From positions 1 to 64,000 of the forward strand of contig NZ_BCXJ01000003.1 of NCBI RefSeq assembly GCF_001598215.1: DNA of 64,000 nucleotides. Reading direction: 5' to 3'. A model generated the notes under the pieces. It worked only from the letters and a program-made list of their open reading frames with translations, had not been told where the DNA came from and ran no database searches. How positions within the stretch are numbered: position 1 is the stretch's first letter; every line of letters begins with the position of its first letter. The DNA is from Shouchella clausii (lineage in GTDB: Bacteria; Bacillota; Bacilli; Bacillales; Bacillaceae_D). The position numbers and the translations under genes were made by a program. Of the stretch, positions 34,641 to 42,589 are shown piece by piece.

Positions 34641-35900
34641 GTGGAGTTAGGCAAAACAATCAAATACTACCGAATTAAGCATAATATGACACAGGCAGAA
34701 CTCGCCGATGGTATTTGCTCCATTCCACACCTTAGCAAAATTGAAAACAACATCTATAAGGCCAACCATGCTACAGCTTCCCTTTTGCTTGACCGGCTTG
34801 GCGTCAATATAGAAGATGAATATGCCCAACACAACGAGATTAAGCAGTCGCTGGAAGCCTTTATTGAAGCCATACAATTTGTGGATGTACAGGAAGCAAA
34901 ACGAATTCAAAAATTATTAGTCGAGAAAGAATTTATCATTGCCCGAACAGATTACATTAATACGTACCATTTATACATGATGCGCTACCACCTGATGAAC
35001 GGAGCGAACCACCTGGCCCAAGAGCAGCGAGCCATCTTAGATAAAAACCGCACGAATCTGTCCGCGATCGAAGAACTATCTTACCGTCTGTTCAACGGCA
35101 TCCTCCTAGTAAACCGCAACCGCTTAAAGGAAGCAAAAGAAATTTTGCTTGATTTGCAAAGTGAAGACTATTCTTCCAAATACATTTTCGTTCGTGAAGT
35201 CGCATTCGTGCTTGCACAATGTTTTACACAGCTAAATGAGCCGGAAAAAGCCATTATTTATGCAAAAGAGGCGCTTCATATTTTTAAACAAGAGGACAAT
35301 TACATTCGCGCTTTTCACACGCAAATGTTACTAGGTGTTAATTATACACAAATGAATATGACAGAGGAATCTCTTCGTCTCTACAAAATCCTTTTGCGAA
35401 ACACACGTCTGTTTGGCCGTGACACGCTCTATTACCAGGCAATGTACAATTACGGCGTCTTGCTCAAAAAAATGGGTAACTATGAACAAAGCCATGAATG
35501 TTTTACAAAATGCAGCGCCTACTACGACAAAGACAGCCAAAATTACGTATTCAGCCTTCTTGCAGACATAGAAGTTCTCTTCCAATTGAAAACGGACAAA
35601 AAACAAATTGAATCAAAATTAAATGAAATTATCGAGATTAGTGCGAAACGTGGTTACAAACGCTCTGAGCTTCAAGCCCGCTACTATGCGCACCGCTTAA
35701 AAGCCGACGATGCAATGTACAACTTCATTGAACAGGAACTGCTCCCTCATCTCGATAAGCTTGATAATAAAGAAGAGCCAGTCCATTATGCAATTGAGCT
35801 GGCACAATGGTATCAGAAAAACGGAGAGTACGAAAAAGCAAACGAATACTTAAATAAATACGCCATGAAAGTCAAAAGACGTGAATTTTCCATTGTGTAG
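34641..35900 (+). CDS. HTH-TPR transcriptional regulator, RRNPP-like (NprR/PlcR architecture)
   Basis: A 419-aa protein: residues 1-60 form an XRE-type helix-turn-helix (GKTIKYYRIKHNMTQAELAD, PHLSKIENN), and residues ~70-415 are helical with TPR-like repeats (EPEKAIIYAKEALHIFKQED; GNYEQSHECFTKCSAYYDKD; GEYEKANEYLNKYAMK). This architecture and length match the RRNPP group (NprR, PlcR, Rap relatives), in which the TPR part binds a secreted, re-imported signalling peptide. It is convergent with the alkaline protease gene; NprR controls extracellular proteases in the B. cereus group, but a link here is only suggested. I found no good propeptide gene downstream. GTG start with a weak ribosome-binding site. 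Confidence 0.8.
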   Translation: MELGKTIKYYRIKHNMTQAELADGICSIPHLSKIENNIYKANHATASLLLDRLGVNIEDEYAQHNEIKQSLEAFIEAIQFVDVQEAKRIQKLLVEKEFIIARTDYINTYHLYMMRYHLMNGANHLAQEQRAILDKNRTNLSAIEELSYRLFNGILLVNRNRLKEAKEILLDLQSEDYSSKYIFVREVAFVLAQCFTQLNEPEKAIIYAKEALHIFKQEDNYIRAFHTQMLLGVNYTQMNMTEESLRLYKILLRNTRLFGRDTLYYQAMYNYGVLLKKMGNYEQSHECFTKCSAYYDKDSQNYVFSLLADIEVLFQLKTDKKQIESKLNEIIEISAKRGYKRSELQARYYAHRLKADDAMYNFIEQELLPHLDKLDNKEEPVHYAIELAQWYQKNGEYEKANEYLNKYAMKVKRREFSIV

Positions 35901-35912
35901 CGGGGAGCCCTG

Positions 35913-35947
35913 CGAGCGTAAAGAGCTTCAACAGCCCTTTACGCTCG
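35913..35947 (+). terminator. Stem-loop after the HTH-TPR gene
   Basis: CGAGCGTAAAG (35913-35923) and CTTTACGCTCG (ending 35947) form an 11-bp perfect stem. The T-run after it is poor, so it may act as an mRNA end stabiliser or weak terminator. Confidence 0.6.
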
Positions 35948-36010
35948 ATTCTTGAAACGAGCATGCAAAATGAGAGAAAGGTCTCCTGTTCTCTTTTTCC
36001 ATTCATACAC

Positions 36011-36046
36011 AAAAAAAACGCTGTGCCCTTTAAGCACAGCGTTTTT
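36011..36046. terminator. Bidirectional intrinsic terminator between regulator and protease
   Basis: AAACGCTGTGC and GCACAGCGTTT form an 11-bp stem with A-run before (36011-36018) and T-run after. It terminates the minus-strand protease gene (stop 36055) and any read-through from the plus strand. Confidence 0.9.
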
Positions 36047-36054
36047 ATTATTAA

Positions 36055-37197
36055 TTAGCGTGTTGCCGCTTCTGCATTGACAAGTCCGCTTCCATACAAG
36101 TTCGTGCTTCCTAAGCTGGTTGCCGTATTCTTTAAATGATTGCGGACTTGTACATTAGACCAAGATGGGTTCTTTTGTTTAACAAGGGCTGCTACACCGG
36201 CAACATGAGGAGTAGCCATCGATGTACCGTTTAAGCTGGTATACGTTGAACCTGGGTATGTGCTCTGCACGTTTACACCGGGTGCGACAATGTCAAGCCC
36301 AGCGCCATACTGTGAAAAGCTGGCGCGGTTGTTGTTTTGGTCAGTAGCTCCGACTGCCATTGCGTTCGCATAACGGGCTGGATAGCTGATTGAGCCTGCT
36401 CCTGAATTACCAGACGCCGCTACGACAAGGACGCCTCTAGAAGTAGCGCTATTAACAGCTTGCTCAAGTGTCGCACTTGGCGACGGACTTCCTAAGCTCA
36501 AATTGGCGACGTGCATGCCATTGTTTCCTGCCCATTCCAATCCTTGGGCAATCGAGCTGACTGAACCTGAACCGCTGGCACCTAATACTTTAACAGCGTA
36601 TAGTTCCGCACTCGGCGCTACGCCAAGAACGCCAATCGAATTGTTTAAAGCGGCAATCGTCCCTGCCACATGCGTGCCATGCCCATTTCCATCTTGAGTG
36701 GATGGTTCTCCTGGCACAAAGCTAGCGCCACCACGAATATTTAAGTCAGGATGAGTGGAAATACCTGTATCGAGGACAGCAACTTTTACACCAGAACCTG
36801 TCAATCCACGGTTATGGGCAGCTGGCGCTTGCACGCGGCTAATTCCCCATGGCACTGATTGTGCCATTGTCGTTACTTCCGCATCCTCTTCAATATAAGA
36901 AATCGCTGGATCGAGCTCAAGCGCGTCCACATCTTCTGGGCTTAGCTCAACGGATAAAACGGGAATCGTTTCAAACTCATGAAGCAATTCAATTTCGACT
37001 TCCTCTTCCTCAGAGAGAATCGTGACATCATCATTTGCCTCTACTTGTTCGACAAACTCACTGACAGCTTCCTGCTCATTAAAGCCAATTAAATATTTTT
37101 CTTTTGCTTCCTCAGCAGCCGATGCAATTGATGAACTAAAAGCGACAGAAATGAGTAGTGCGGTGCTTGCGACAATTTTCCCCAACGGTTTCTTCAT
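36055..37197 (-). CDS. aprE: High-alkaline subtilisin preproenzyme (Savinase/M-protease type)
   Basis: A 380-aa preproprotein: signal peptide 1-27 (ending SIASA), very acidic I9-type propeptide 28-111, and a 269-residue mature S8 protease starting [10 protein letters not shown] at 112. The catalytic triad in mature numbering is Asp32 (VLDTGIS), His62 (GHGTHVAG) and Ser215 (NGTSMATPH). The mature sequence is of the B. clausii/B. lentus high-alkaline protease type and, from memory, differs from Savinase by only a few residues (for example [16 protein letters not shown]). It is secreted by Sec and self-processed. GGAGGGAACCG precedes the ATG, and an inverted repeat lies in the leader. The HTH-TPR gene converges on it. 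Confidence 0.97.
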   Translation of the reverse strand: MKKPLGKIVASTALLISVAFSSSIASAAEEAKEKYLIGFNEQEAVSEFVEQVEANDDVTILSEEEEVEIELLHEFETIPVLSVELSPEDVDALELDPAISYIEEDAEVTTMAQSVPWGISRVQAPAAHNRGLTGSGVKVAVLDTGISTHPDLNIRGGASFVPGEPSTQDGNGHGTHVAGTIAALNNSIGVLGVAPSAELYAVKVLGASGSGSVSSIAQGLEWAGNNGMHVANLSLGSPSPSATLEQAVNSATSRGVLVVAASGNSGAGSISYPARYANAMAVGATDQNNNRASFSQYGAGLDIVAPGVNVQSTYPGSTYTSLNGTSMATPHVAGVAALVKQKNPSWSNVQVRNHLKNTATSLGSTNLYGSGLVNAEAATR

Positions 37198-37219
37198 TCG
37201 GTTCCCTCCTCATTTTTAT

Positions 37220-37239
37220 ACCAACTTGTCCAAGCTGGT
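37220..37239 (-). promoter_or_regulatory. Inverted repeat in the aprE leader
   Basis: ACCAGCTTG and CAAGTTGGT (8 of 9 positions complementary, 2-nt loop) lie 22 nt before the protease start. The structure could be a 5' mRNA-stabilising hairpin, like the one known in the B. subtilis aprE leader, or an operator. Confidence 0.5.
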
Positions 37240-37373
37240 AGTTTAAACGTATCAAAGTTAGAAAGATTTGCCTATTGGGAAACAAATATTAACAATAAGT
37301 TAAATGAATCTTCTCACTTCAATTTTGATTAAAACGGTTTCAAGTGGGGAAAGCTACAAATAAAAGGAGGTCG

Positions 37374-37523
37374 ATGGGTGTGGAAACTGTCCACAAACCA
37401 GCCGGTACAGAACGCAAAAGACTGCGCTTAAATACGCGGCTTTCTAAACATATTCTCACTTACAGCGACTGGTACGACTCGGCGACAATTGAACGAGCGA
37501 AAGCTGATTTAAAAAACGTGTAA
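37374..37523 (+). CDS. Small basic protein of unknown function (49 codons)
   Basis: A short open frame with a near-perfect ribosome-binding site AAAAGGAGG. ATG at 37374 gives 49 aa with tight spacing; the in-frame GTG at 37380 has ideal spacing and gives 47. The product is basic at the N-terminus (GTERKRLRLNTRLSKHILTY) and ends SDWYDSATIERAKADLKNV. There is no membrane segment or signal, and I do not recognise a family. It lies between the divergently read aprE and a strong terminator (37577-37615), which supports it being transcribed. Too short for most gene callers. Confidence 0.6.
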   Translation: MGVETVHKPAGTERKRLRLNTRLSKHILTYSDWYDSATIERAKADLKNV

Positions 37524-37576
37524 CAGGCAGATTCGTCTTTGTCGTAAAACCACGAAACAAGTCTATCATAGTCGCC

Positions 37577-37615
37577 AAAAAGCCATTTGAACGAGAAACA
37601 TTCAAATGGCTTTTT
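37577..37615. terminator. Bidirectional intrinsic terminator
   Basis: AAAAAGCCATTTGAA (37577-37591) and TTCAAATGGCTTTTT (37601-37615) form a 15-bp perfect stem, between the 49-codon gene (+) and hflX (-). Confidence 0.92.
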
Positions 37616-37617
37616 CA

Positions 37618-38892
37618 TTAACGTTCTTTTGAAACACAGTAGCTCTCAACCCGCTTCAAGTCACGTTCATGCAAATCGGCGACAATATGCCAGCCGTCCT
37701 CTTCAGCACGTTGCGTGTGAACATGGGCATAGTTGTTTAAATAGGCAGCCGCCTCCCCGTCACAATAAGGAACGATGAACAGATGTTTTTCAAAATCTTG
37801 AAAAACATAGCTTGCTATTTTCTGTGCCAATAAATCAAGCCCTTGTTTAGCCTTAGCTGATATAAACAGCTCATCGCCATGCGCTTGAGGAAACTCCCCT
37901 TTCAATCGATCCATTTTGTTATAAACATAAATCATGGGGCGATCGATTTCCATCGCCTGAAGTGTTTCATTTGTCGTATTTGCCATTTCGCGATGGCGTT
38001 CATTTGAATAGTCGACGACGTGCAGCAGCAAATCTGCTTCTCGCGCTTCTTCCAGTGTTGAGCGGAATGCTTTAACGAGGTGAGTTGGCAATTTAGAAAC
38101 AAACCCAACCGTATCCGCCAATAAAACAGAATGGTTTTTGTCAAGTTCCACTTTGCGCACAGACGTATCAAGAGTGGCAAACAACATATCTTTTTCAAAC
38201 ACACTCTTTTCCTCGGCATTGTCCAGCAGCGCATTCATCAGCGACGATTTCCCTGCATTTGTATAGCCAACTAAGGCAACGACCGGCATCGCTTGTTTTT
38301 TCCGGCGTTTGCGTTGTAATTCGCGTCGTTTGACAACGTCTTCCAGCTCTTTTTCCAACGCATGAATACGTGCTTCAATTTTACGGCGGTCGAGCTCCAA
38401 CTTTGTTTCCCCGGCGCCGCGGTTGGCCAAGCCAGTGCCGCTGCCGCCTTGCCTACTTAATGAAGCGCGCATGCCGACGAGCCGTGGCAGCAAATAGTGG
38501 AGCCGCGCCATTTCTACTTGGAGTTGAGCTTCTTTCGTCTTCGCCCTTTCGCCAAAAATGTCTAAAATCAACATGGTCCGATCATAAACGTTTACTTCGA
38601 GCAATTTCTCAAGATTGCGGATTTGTGAGGGCGATAGCTCATCATTAAACACAACGAGTGTAGCCTCAAGGGATTCACACATCATGGAAAGCTCAGACGC
38701 TTTGCCAGCACCAATATACGTCGCTTGATTCGGTACAGGCAGTTTTTGCGTGAGCTGTCCGACGACTTGCAAATCAAGAGCATCGGCCAAATTGTTTAAC
38801 TCTTCCATCGAATAGTGGAAATCCGTGTCTTTTTGCAACTCCACGCCAACAATAATCGTTGGTTGTGTCGTTTGTCTCATTTGTTCATGCAT
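37618..38892 (-). CDS. hflX: Ribosome-associated GTPase HflX
   Basis: A 424-aa GTPase. The N-terminal HflX domain contains TYIGAGKASEL and ends in the glycine-rich RQGGSGTGLANRGAGETKLE linker. The G domain has G1 GYTNAGKSSLMNAL, G3 DTVGF and G4 NKMD. HflX splits stalled or hibernating 70S ribosomes during heat or antibiotic stress. The ATG at 38892 has CTGGAGGAC upstream. A leader of about 235 nt with its own promoter and a 12-codon ORF precedes it, suggesting translation-dependent control. Confidence 0.96.
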   Translation of the reverse strand: MHEQMRQTTQPTIIVGVELQKDTDFHYSMEELNNLADALDLQVVGQLTQKLPVPNQATYIGAGKASELSMMCESLEATLVVFNDELSPSQIRNLEKLLEVNVYDRTMLILDIFGERAKTKEAQLQVEMARLHYLLPRLVGMRASLSRQGGSGTGLANRGAGETKLELDRRKIEARIHALEKELEDVVKRRELQRKRRKKQAMPVVALVGYTNAGKSSLMNALLDNAEEKSVFEKDMLFATLDTSVRKVELDKNHSVLLADTVGFVSKLPTHLVKAFRSTLEEAREADLLLHVVDYSNERHREMANTTNETLQAMEIDRPMIYVYNKMDRLKGEFPQAHGDELFISAKAKQGLDLLAQKIASYVFQDFEKHLFIVPYCDGEAAAYLNNYAHVHTQRAEEDGWHIVADLHERDLKRVESYCVSKER

Positions 38893-39058
38893 ATAATAAG
38901 TCCTCCAGTTGTTATGTCTATTTTGATTTTATTAGGCATAACAAAATACACACGCCTAAAAAGCCTGTGTGGGCAAACGAGGGTATTTAATTTAAGGTTC
39001 GGCCTTCATTACTTAGACGCACCTTTCCCGTTTACACTGGTACACAGCTAGACAGTAT

Positions 39059-39097
39059 TCAGTTAGCGGCCTTGGCAGTCGTCTTTGTAATGATCAT
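39059..39097 (-). CDS. Possible 12-codon leader peptide upstream of hflX
   Basis: The minus strand has AGGGAGG, 8 nt, then an ATG opening MIITKTTAKAAN followed by TGA. It lies about 30 nt after the promoter at 39128-39156 and about 165 nt before hflX. The segment AAGGCCG occurs both at its 3' end and again near 39000 next to AACCTT, allowing alternative pairings. Antibiotic-responsive attenuation through a short leader ORF is known for hflX-type genes in Listeria, so this could be a real regulatory peptide. The peptide itself shows no motif. Confidence 0.45.
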   Translation of the reverse strand: MIITKTTAKAAN

Positions 39098-39127
39098 GAT
39101 GAAAACCTCCCTTAAGATAACACATGT

Positions 39128-39156
39128 ATCGTACCAGACTGATTGCCAAAACGCAA
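39128..39156 (-). promoter_or_regulatory. Probable sigma-A promoter of the hflX leader
   Basis: On the minus strand TTGCGT (39156-39151), 17-nt spacer, TACGAT (39133-39128). It lies between the hydrolase gene's stop and the leader ORF. Confidence 0.5.
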
Positions 39157-39171
39157 CGGCGCGGCACAGCT

Positions 39172-40062
39172 TCACACTGGCCAAAGCCGCTTTTTTTGTT
39201 TTTGTAAATGTTCAAGCATGAGATGATTCACGATTTCAGGATGCTCATGGTGGAGCCAATGGGTAGCCCCATCTACTAACACGGCATCGCCATTGCTACA
39301 CCTTTTTAAACTTGCTTGCGCGAGTGCTTTTCCTAAAAACAGGTCATTCGCTCCCCAAATGATCCTTGTCGGCACAGAAACTGGCAGATCAAGCTTGCCC
39401 TTCCTGTCTAACCCTTGGAAACGGATGGCACGATACCAATTAAGCATTCCTTTCATCGCTCCTGGCTGCCGCCAAGCCGTTTTATAGTGGCGCAATTCCG
39501 CCCTTGTAAAAGCCCGCTCATTGGCTGTTTTCGTCATTCCAGCTTCCAAGTAGGCAAAATCTCTGGCGGCAAGTAGCTTCTCTGGGGCCTGCGGCGCTTG
39601 GAAAAACAGCATATATGCGCTACGGAACAGCTGCAACGGGTGCTTCATTAAAGCAACACGCATATCGGCTGGATGGGGAATATTAATGGCGACAAGCTTT
39701 TTCACAAGTTCTGGCTTCGAGGCAGCTAGATGCCAAGCAACGGCCCCTCCCCAATCATGGCCGATTAAATAAGCCTGTTTCCGCCCGAACGCTTTCATAA
39801 AAGCTACACAGTCATCTCGTAGGACATCGAGCGTGTAAGCTTTGATGTCTCTAGGCTTATCGGACTGATTATAGCCACGCTGGTCTGGCACAATGACGCG
39901 GTACCCTGCTTTTGCCAATGCATTGATTTGATGGCGAAATCCGTACCAAAATTCAGGAAATCCATGCAGTAAAAGGACCAGTTCTCCGTCTTCTTGTCCA
40001 GCGGATACGATATGAAACGTGTGGCCCCCTGTTTCGACGATGTGATGTTTGTATTTTTCCAA
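39172..40062 (-). CDS. Alpha/beta hydrolase, epoxide-hydrolase-like
   Basis: A 296-aa alpha/beta hydrolase with the oxyanion motif LLHGFPEFWYGFRHQ and nucleophile elbow GHDWGGAVAWH, where Asp103 replaces the Ser of esterases. That is the signature of epoxide hydrolases and haloalkane dehalogenases. The catalytic His is in GATHWLHHEHPEIV. With HGFPE and the lack of a halide-binding Trp pair clearly visible, epoxide hydrolase (B. subtilis YfhM-like) is the better guess. The TTG start at 40062 is preceded by AGAAAGGTG. A monocistronic gene, possibly for detoxification. Confidence 0.85.
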   Translation of the reverse strand: MEKYKHHIVETGGHTFHIVSAGQEDGELVLLLHGFPEFWYGFRHQINALAKAGYRVIVPDQRGYNQSDKPRDIKAYTLDVLRDDCVAFMKAFGRKQAYLIGHDWGGAVAWHLAASKPELVKKLVAINIPHPADMRVALMKHPLQLFRSAYMLFFQAPQAPEKLLAARDFAYLEAGMTKTANERAFTRAELRHYKTAWRQPGAMKGMLNWYRAIRFQGLDRKGKLDLPVSVPTRIIWGANDLFLGKALAQASLKRCSNGDAVLVDGATHWLHHEHPEIVNHLMLEHLQKQKKRLWPV

Positions 40063-40147
40063 CCTGAATCACACCTTTCTCCTATACTTCATGTTTACCC
40101 AAGAGCAGGCTTATTCATGCCCTGCCCATCCTATTTTTTAAAAAGAC

Positions 40148-40177
40148 TTGACGTTTCTATTAATCTTCACGTATACT
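40148..40177 (+). promoter_or_regulatory. Sigma-A promoter of the Mn riboswitch transcript
   Basis: TTGACG (40148-40153), 18-nt spacer, TATACT (40172-40177). The riboswitch aptamer begins about 25 nt downstream. Confidence 0.7.
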
Positions 40178-40201
40178 ATCGTTAATTGCATAACATTCCT
40201 T

Positions 40202-40315
40202 CAAAGGGGAGTAGCTGCAAGTTATTGACATAACTTGAACCAAAGTCGTCATTACGTGGAATATCCACCGGCTTTGTTGTTGGCATGATACATAAATGTC
40301 TAGCAAGACCTTTGC
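40202..40315 (+). ncRNA. yybP-ykoY manganese riboswitch
   Basis: The conserved blocks of the Mn2+-sensing yybP-ykoY aptamer are all present in order: CAAAGGGGAGTAGC, then GTCGTCATTACG, ACCGGCTTTG and GCAAGACCTTTG. P1 pairs CAAAGG (40202) with CCTTTG (40309-40314). The P1 3' strand is also the 5' arm of the terminator at 40306-40349, so Mn2+ binding should favour read-through into the TerC-family gene. Confidence 0.93.
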
Positions 40316-40349
40316 CTCGTTTTAAAAACCAAGGCAGAGGTCTTTTTTG
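40306..40349 (+). terminator. Riboswitch-controlled terminator
   Basis: AGACCTTTGCCT (40306-40317) pairs with AAGGCAGAGGTCT (40331-40342), followed by six T. It overlaps the aptamer P1 3' strand. Confidence 0.9.
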
Positions 40350-40418
40350 TGCATTCTTTCCTCTCTTTGGTGAAAACGAGCTGGAGTGGACATTAACTAA
40401 AGAGAGGCGAGTGGAGCG

Positions 40419-41228
40419 ATGGATGTATCATTACTTTTAGAGTACAGCTGGGTGCTTGTTGTGCTTATTGCATTGGAAGGTGTATTGGCGGCTGATAATG
40501 CGCTAGTTCTAGCGATTATGGTCAAACATTTGCCTGAGAAAGAACGTAAAAAAGCGCTTTTTTACGGTTTGGCTGGCGCGTTTGTTTTTCGGCTAGGTTC
40601 GTTGTTTATCATTTCTTTTCTGGTCGATATTTGGCAAGTTCAAGCGATTGGTGCCGCATACCTATTATTCATTGCGCTAAACCATTTATACAGAAAGCAT
40701 ATTGTCAAGAAAAGCGAGGAAAAGGCCGGCATTACGAAAGCCAAAAAAGGAAGCGGCTTCTGGACGACTGTGTTAAAAGTCGAAGTCGCCGACATCGCCT
40801 TTGCCGTTGATTCAATTTTAGCTGCCGTTGCCTTGGCCACCGCTTTAACGCCAACTAATCTCGGCACGGTTGGCAGTATGGACATCGGCCAATTTATTGT
40901 CGTCTTTCTTGGCGGTTTTATCGGCCTCTTAATCATGCGCTTTGCAGCTACAAAATTTGTTGCACTGCTCGAGAAACGGCCTGGCCTCGAAACGGCTGCT
41001 TTTATCATTGTCGGCTGGGTTGGCGTCAAATTGACGGTGCAAGTGCTTGCCCATGATGCCATTGCGTTGATCCCACACGAATTCCCACACTCAACAGGCT
41101 GGAAGCTCTTTTTCTACGGTGTATTAGTTCTTATTGTCATTGCTGGATGGTTCTTATCGAGCAAACCACAAGATGGCGAACAAGCAGCACAGTCAGAAAA
41201 ACGAGCTGAACGGAAAATTGAAGGATAA
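40419..41228 (+). CDS. TerC family metal exporter (YkoY/MeeY-MeeF like)
   Basis: A 269-aa membrane protein of the TerC family with seven or more helices. The acidic motifs ALEGVLAADNALVLAIMV and KVEVADIAFAVDSILAAVAL, which line the ion path, are conserved. B. subtilis relatives under the same riboswitch export manganese and load exoenzymes with Mn2+. The upstream Mn2+ riboswitch makes manganese efflux the likely function. GTGGAGCG precedes the ATG. The C-terminal ~25 residues are charged. A strong terminator follows. Confidence 0.92.
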   Translation: MDVSLLLEYSWVLVVLIALEGVLAADNALVLAIMVKHLPEKERKKALFYGLAGAFVFRLGSLFIISFLVDIWQVQAIGAAYLLFIALNHLYRKHIVKKSEEKAGITKAKKGSGFWTTVLKVEVADIAFAVDSILAAVALATALTPTNLGTVGSMDIGQFIVVFLGGFIGLLIMRFAATKFVALLEKRPGLETAAFIIVGWVGVKLTVQVLAHDAIALIPHEFPHSTGWKLFFYGVLVLIVIAGWFLSSKPQDGEQAAQSEKRAERKIEG

Positions 41229-41229
41229 G

Positions 41230-41271
41230 AAAAAGACAAAGCTCGGCTTCCACGCTGAGCTTTGTCTTTTT
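41230..41271 (+). terminator. Intrinsic terminator of the TerC gene
   Basis: AAAAAGACAAAGCTC (41230-41244) and GAGCTTTGTCTTTTT (41257-41271), a 15-bp perfect stem ending in T's. Confidence 0.92.
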
Positions 41272-41375
41272 CTATTTCAACCACAGCCTCGACTGGCACG
41301 TGCTTTTTATTAAGTCTATGTGTTGTGTGCGGCCATGAATTCGCCTAGCCTCACGTTTTAGTACCTTCTTCTCCA

Positions 41376-42389
41376 TTATTGCAACTTAATATGCAAATCG
41401 CCTGCTTTCGCCCAGCCAGCCCGTTTGACTAGCTCGTATAGTGCCAACGAAATGATCCCTGGCAAAATGATGCCTGTGCCTATAAAAATGAACAAACCTG
41501 TTATTCCTTGTGTGGAAAAAATCGTAATGGGCGCAATCAAAGAATTCAAGCCTAAACCGGCAAGCTCATACGAAACTTGGAACTGAAAGGCGAGTGAAGC
41601 AATTGGAGCGCAAATAATTGCTGCGGCAAACGGAGGCAAACAGAGGCGCGGGTTTTTAATTAAATTGGGAAACTGTACTTTTGGCGTGACAAGCCCTTGG
41701 GCAAGTAAGGCGCCAGCATCGTTTTGTTTCCAAGACATAAGTGTGAAACCGACAAACTGGGCTGTGCAACCAATTAATGCTGCACCACTTGAGATGGGGT
41801 CCATTTGCAAAGCAATCGCAAGCGCAGCTGATGAAGCTGGTGTCATAAGCAAAATGCTCCATGTGAGAGCGATGGCCATTGGTGCGATAATGGGCGATCC
41901 TTGTACAGACGTAGCCAGTTGCGCGCTTATCCATTCTAGCATCGGTGTCGTAACGGCTGCCATGACAAGGCCTACAAGCCCACCAACAAAGATACCGGAG
42001 AAAGGAATCGCCATCATATCCAGTTTCGTCTTTCCTGTTAGTCGTTTGCCAACATAAGTCGCTGCCACTGCTGCAATAACAGCGCTCACAGGTTGTCCTG
42101 ATGCGAGAACAGGCAAACCTTCAACAAAGCGAATCGCATTGCCACCCACCGTACTGGAAGCCATAGCCGCATAAATGACGAGCGTGTTTCCTCCTAGCTG
42201 GTAAGCGATGCCAGCGCCAATCGCCGGTGCGAGAAGAATTTTTGTAATGGAGCCAATTGTGACAAACGCACTCCAACCAAAAATATTGCCGAAAGATTCA
42301 AATAAAAGCCCAATACCTAACGTAACAAGCACTGCATTGGCAACCCCTGCAGATGCTTTATACATCCGATCAATTACGTATGATTTCAT
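41376..42389 (-). CDS. PTS_EIIC_2 family membrane protein
   Basis: A 337-aa, very hydrophobic protein with about nine or ten helices. It belongs to the family annotated as PTS transporter subunit IIC, type 2 (PTS_EIIC_2), judging from KILLAPAIGAGIAYQLGGNTLV, GNAIRFVEGLPVLASGQPVSA and QGITGLFIFIGTGIILPGIISL. No IIA, IIB or sugar-phosphate enzyme gene lies next to it, so it may not be a genuine sugar PTS component. Start ATG behind TAGGAGACAGC. It is divergent from the TPP-riboswitch tenA gene, which raises the possibility of a thiamine-related role, but there is no direct support. Confidence 0.75.
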   Translation of the reverse strand: MKSYVIDRMYKASAGVANAVLVTLGIGLLFESFGNIFGWSAFVTIGSITKILLAPAIGAGIAYQLGGNTLVIYAAMASSTVGGNAIRFVEGLPVLASGQPVSAVIAAVAATYVGKRLTGKTKLDMMAIPFSGIFVGGLVGLVMAAVTTPMLEWISAQLATSVQGSPIIAPMAIALTWSILLMTPASSAALAIALQMDPISSGAALIGCTAQFVGFTLMSWKQNDAGALLAQGLVTPKVQFPNLIKNPRLCLPPFAAAIICAPIASLAFQFQVSYELAGLGLNSLIAPITIFSTQGITGLFIFIGTGIILPGIISLALYELVKRAGWAKAGDLHIKLQ

Positions 42390-42552
42390 GCTGTCTCCTA
42401 TCCTTACAACATTTCATTTATCTGTCTATTTTTAGTCTACGAAGCATCATAACACCTTCTAGCGTGCCTTGCAAATGATTTTTTTACCGGAGAAATACCC
42501 AATGGCAACGTACTAACAGCTATCCATTCTCGCAATCTAGTCAAAATCGCAT

Positions 42553-42581
42553 TTGCACTTTGTCTGAAGATATGGTTCACT
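42553..42581 (+). promoter_or_regulatory. Possible promoter of the TPP riboswitch transcript
   Basis: TTGCAC (42553-42558), 17-nt spacer, TTCACT (42576-42581). The -10 box is weak. Confidence 0.4.
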
Positions 42582-42589
42582 TTAAGAAG

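Noticed and set aside
35954-36078. Short frames after the HTH-TPR gene as possible signalling-propeptide genes
   Set aside because: They run through the terminator hairpin, lack a Shine-Dalgarno and do not encode a secretion signal followed by a short peptide.
38945-38975. Terminator just before hflX (CACAC...GTGTG with T-rich loop)
   Set aside because: Only about five base pairs align and the following T-run is interrupted, so I do not call it, though it could be part of an attenuator.
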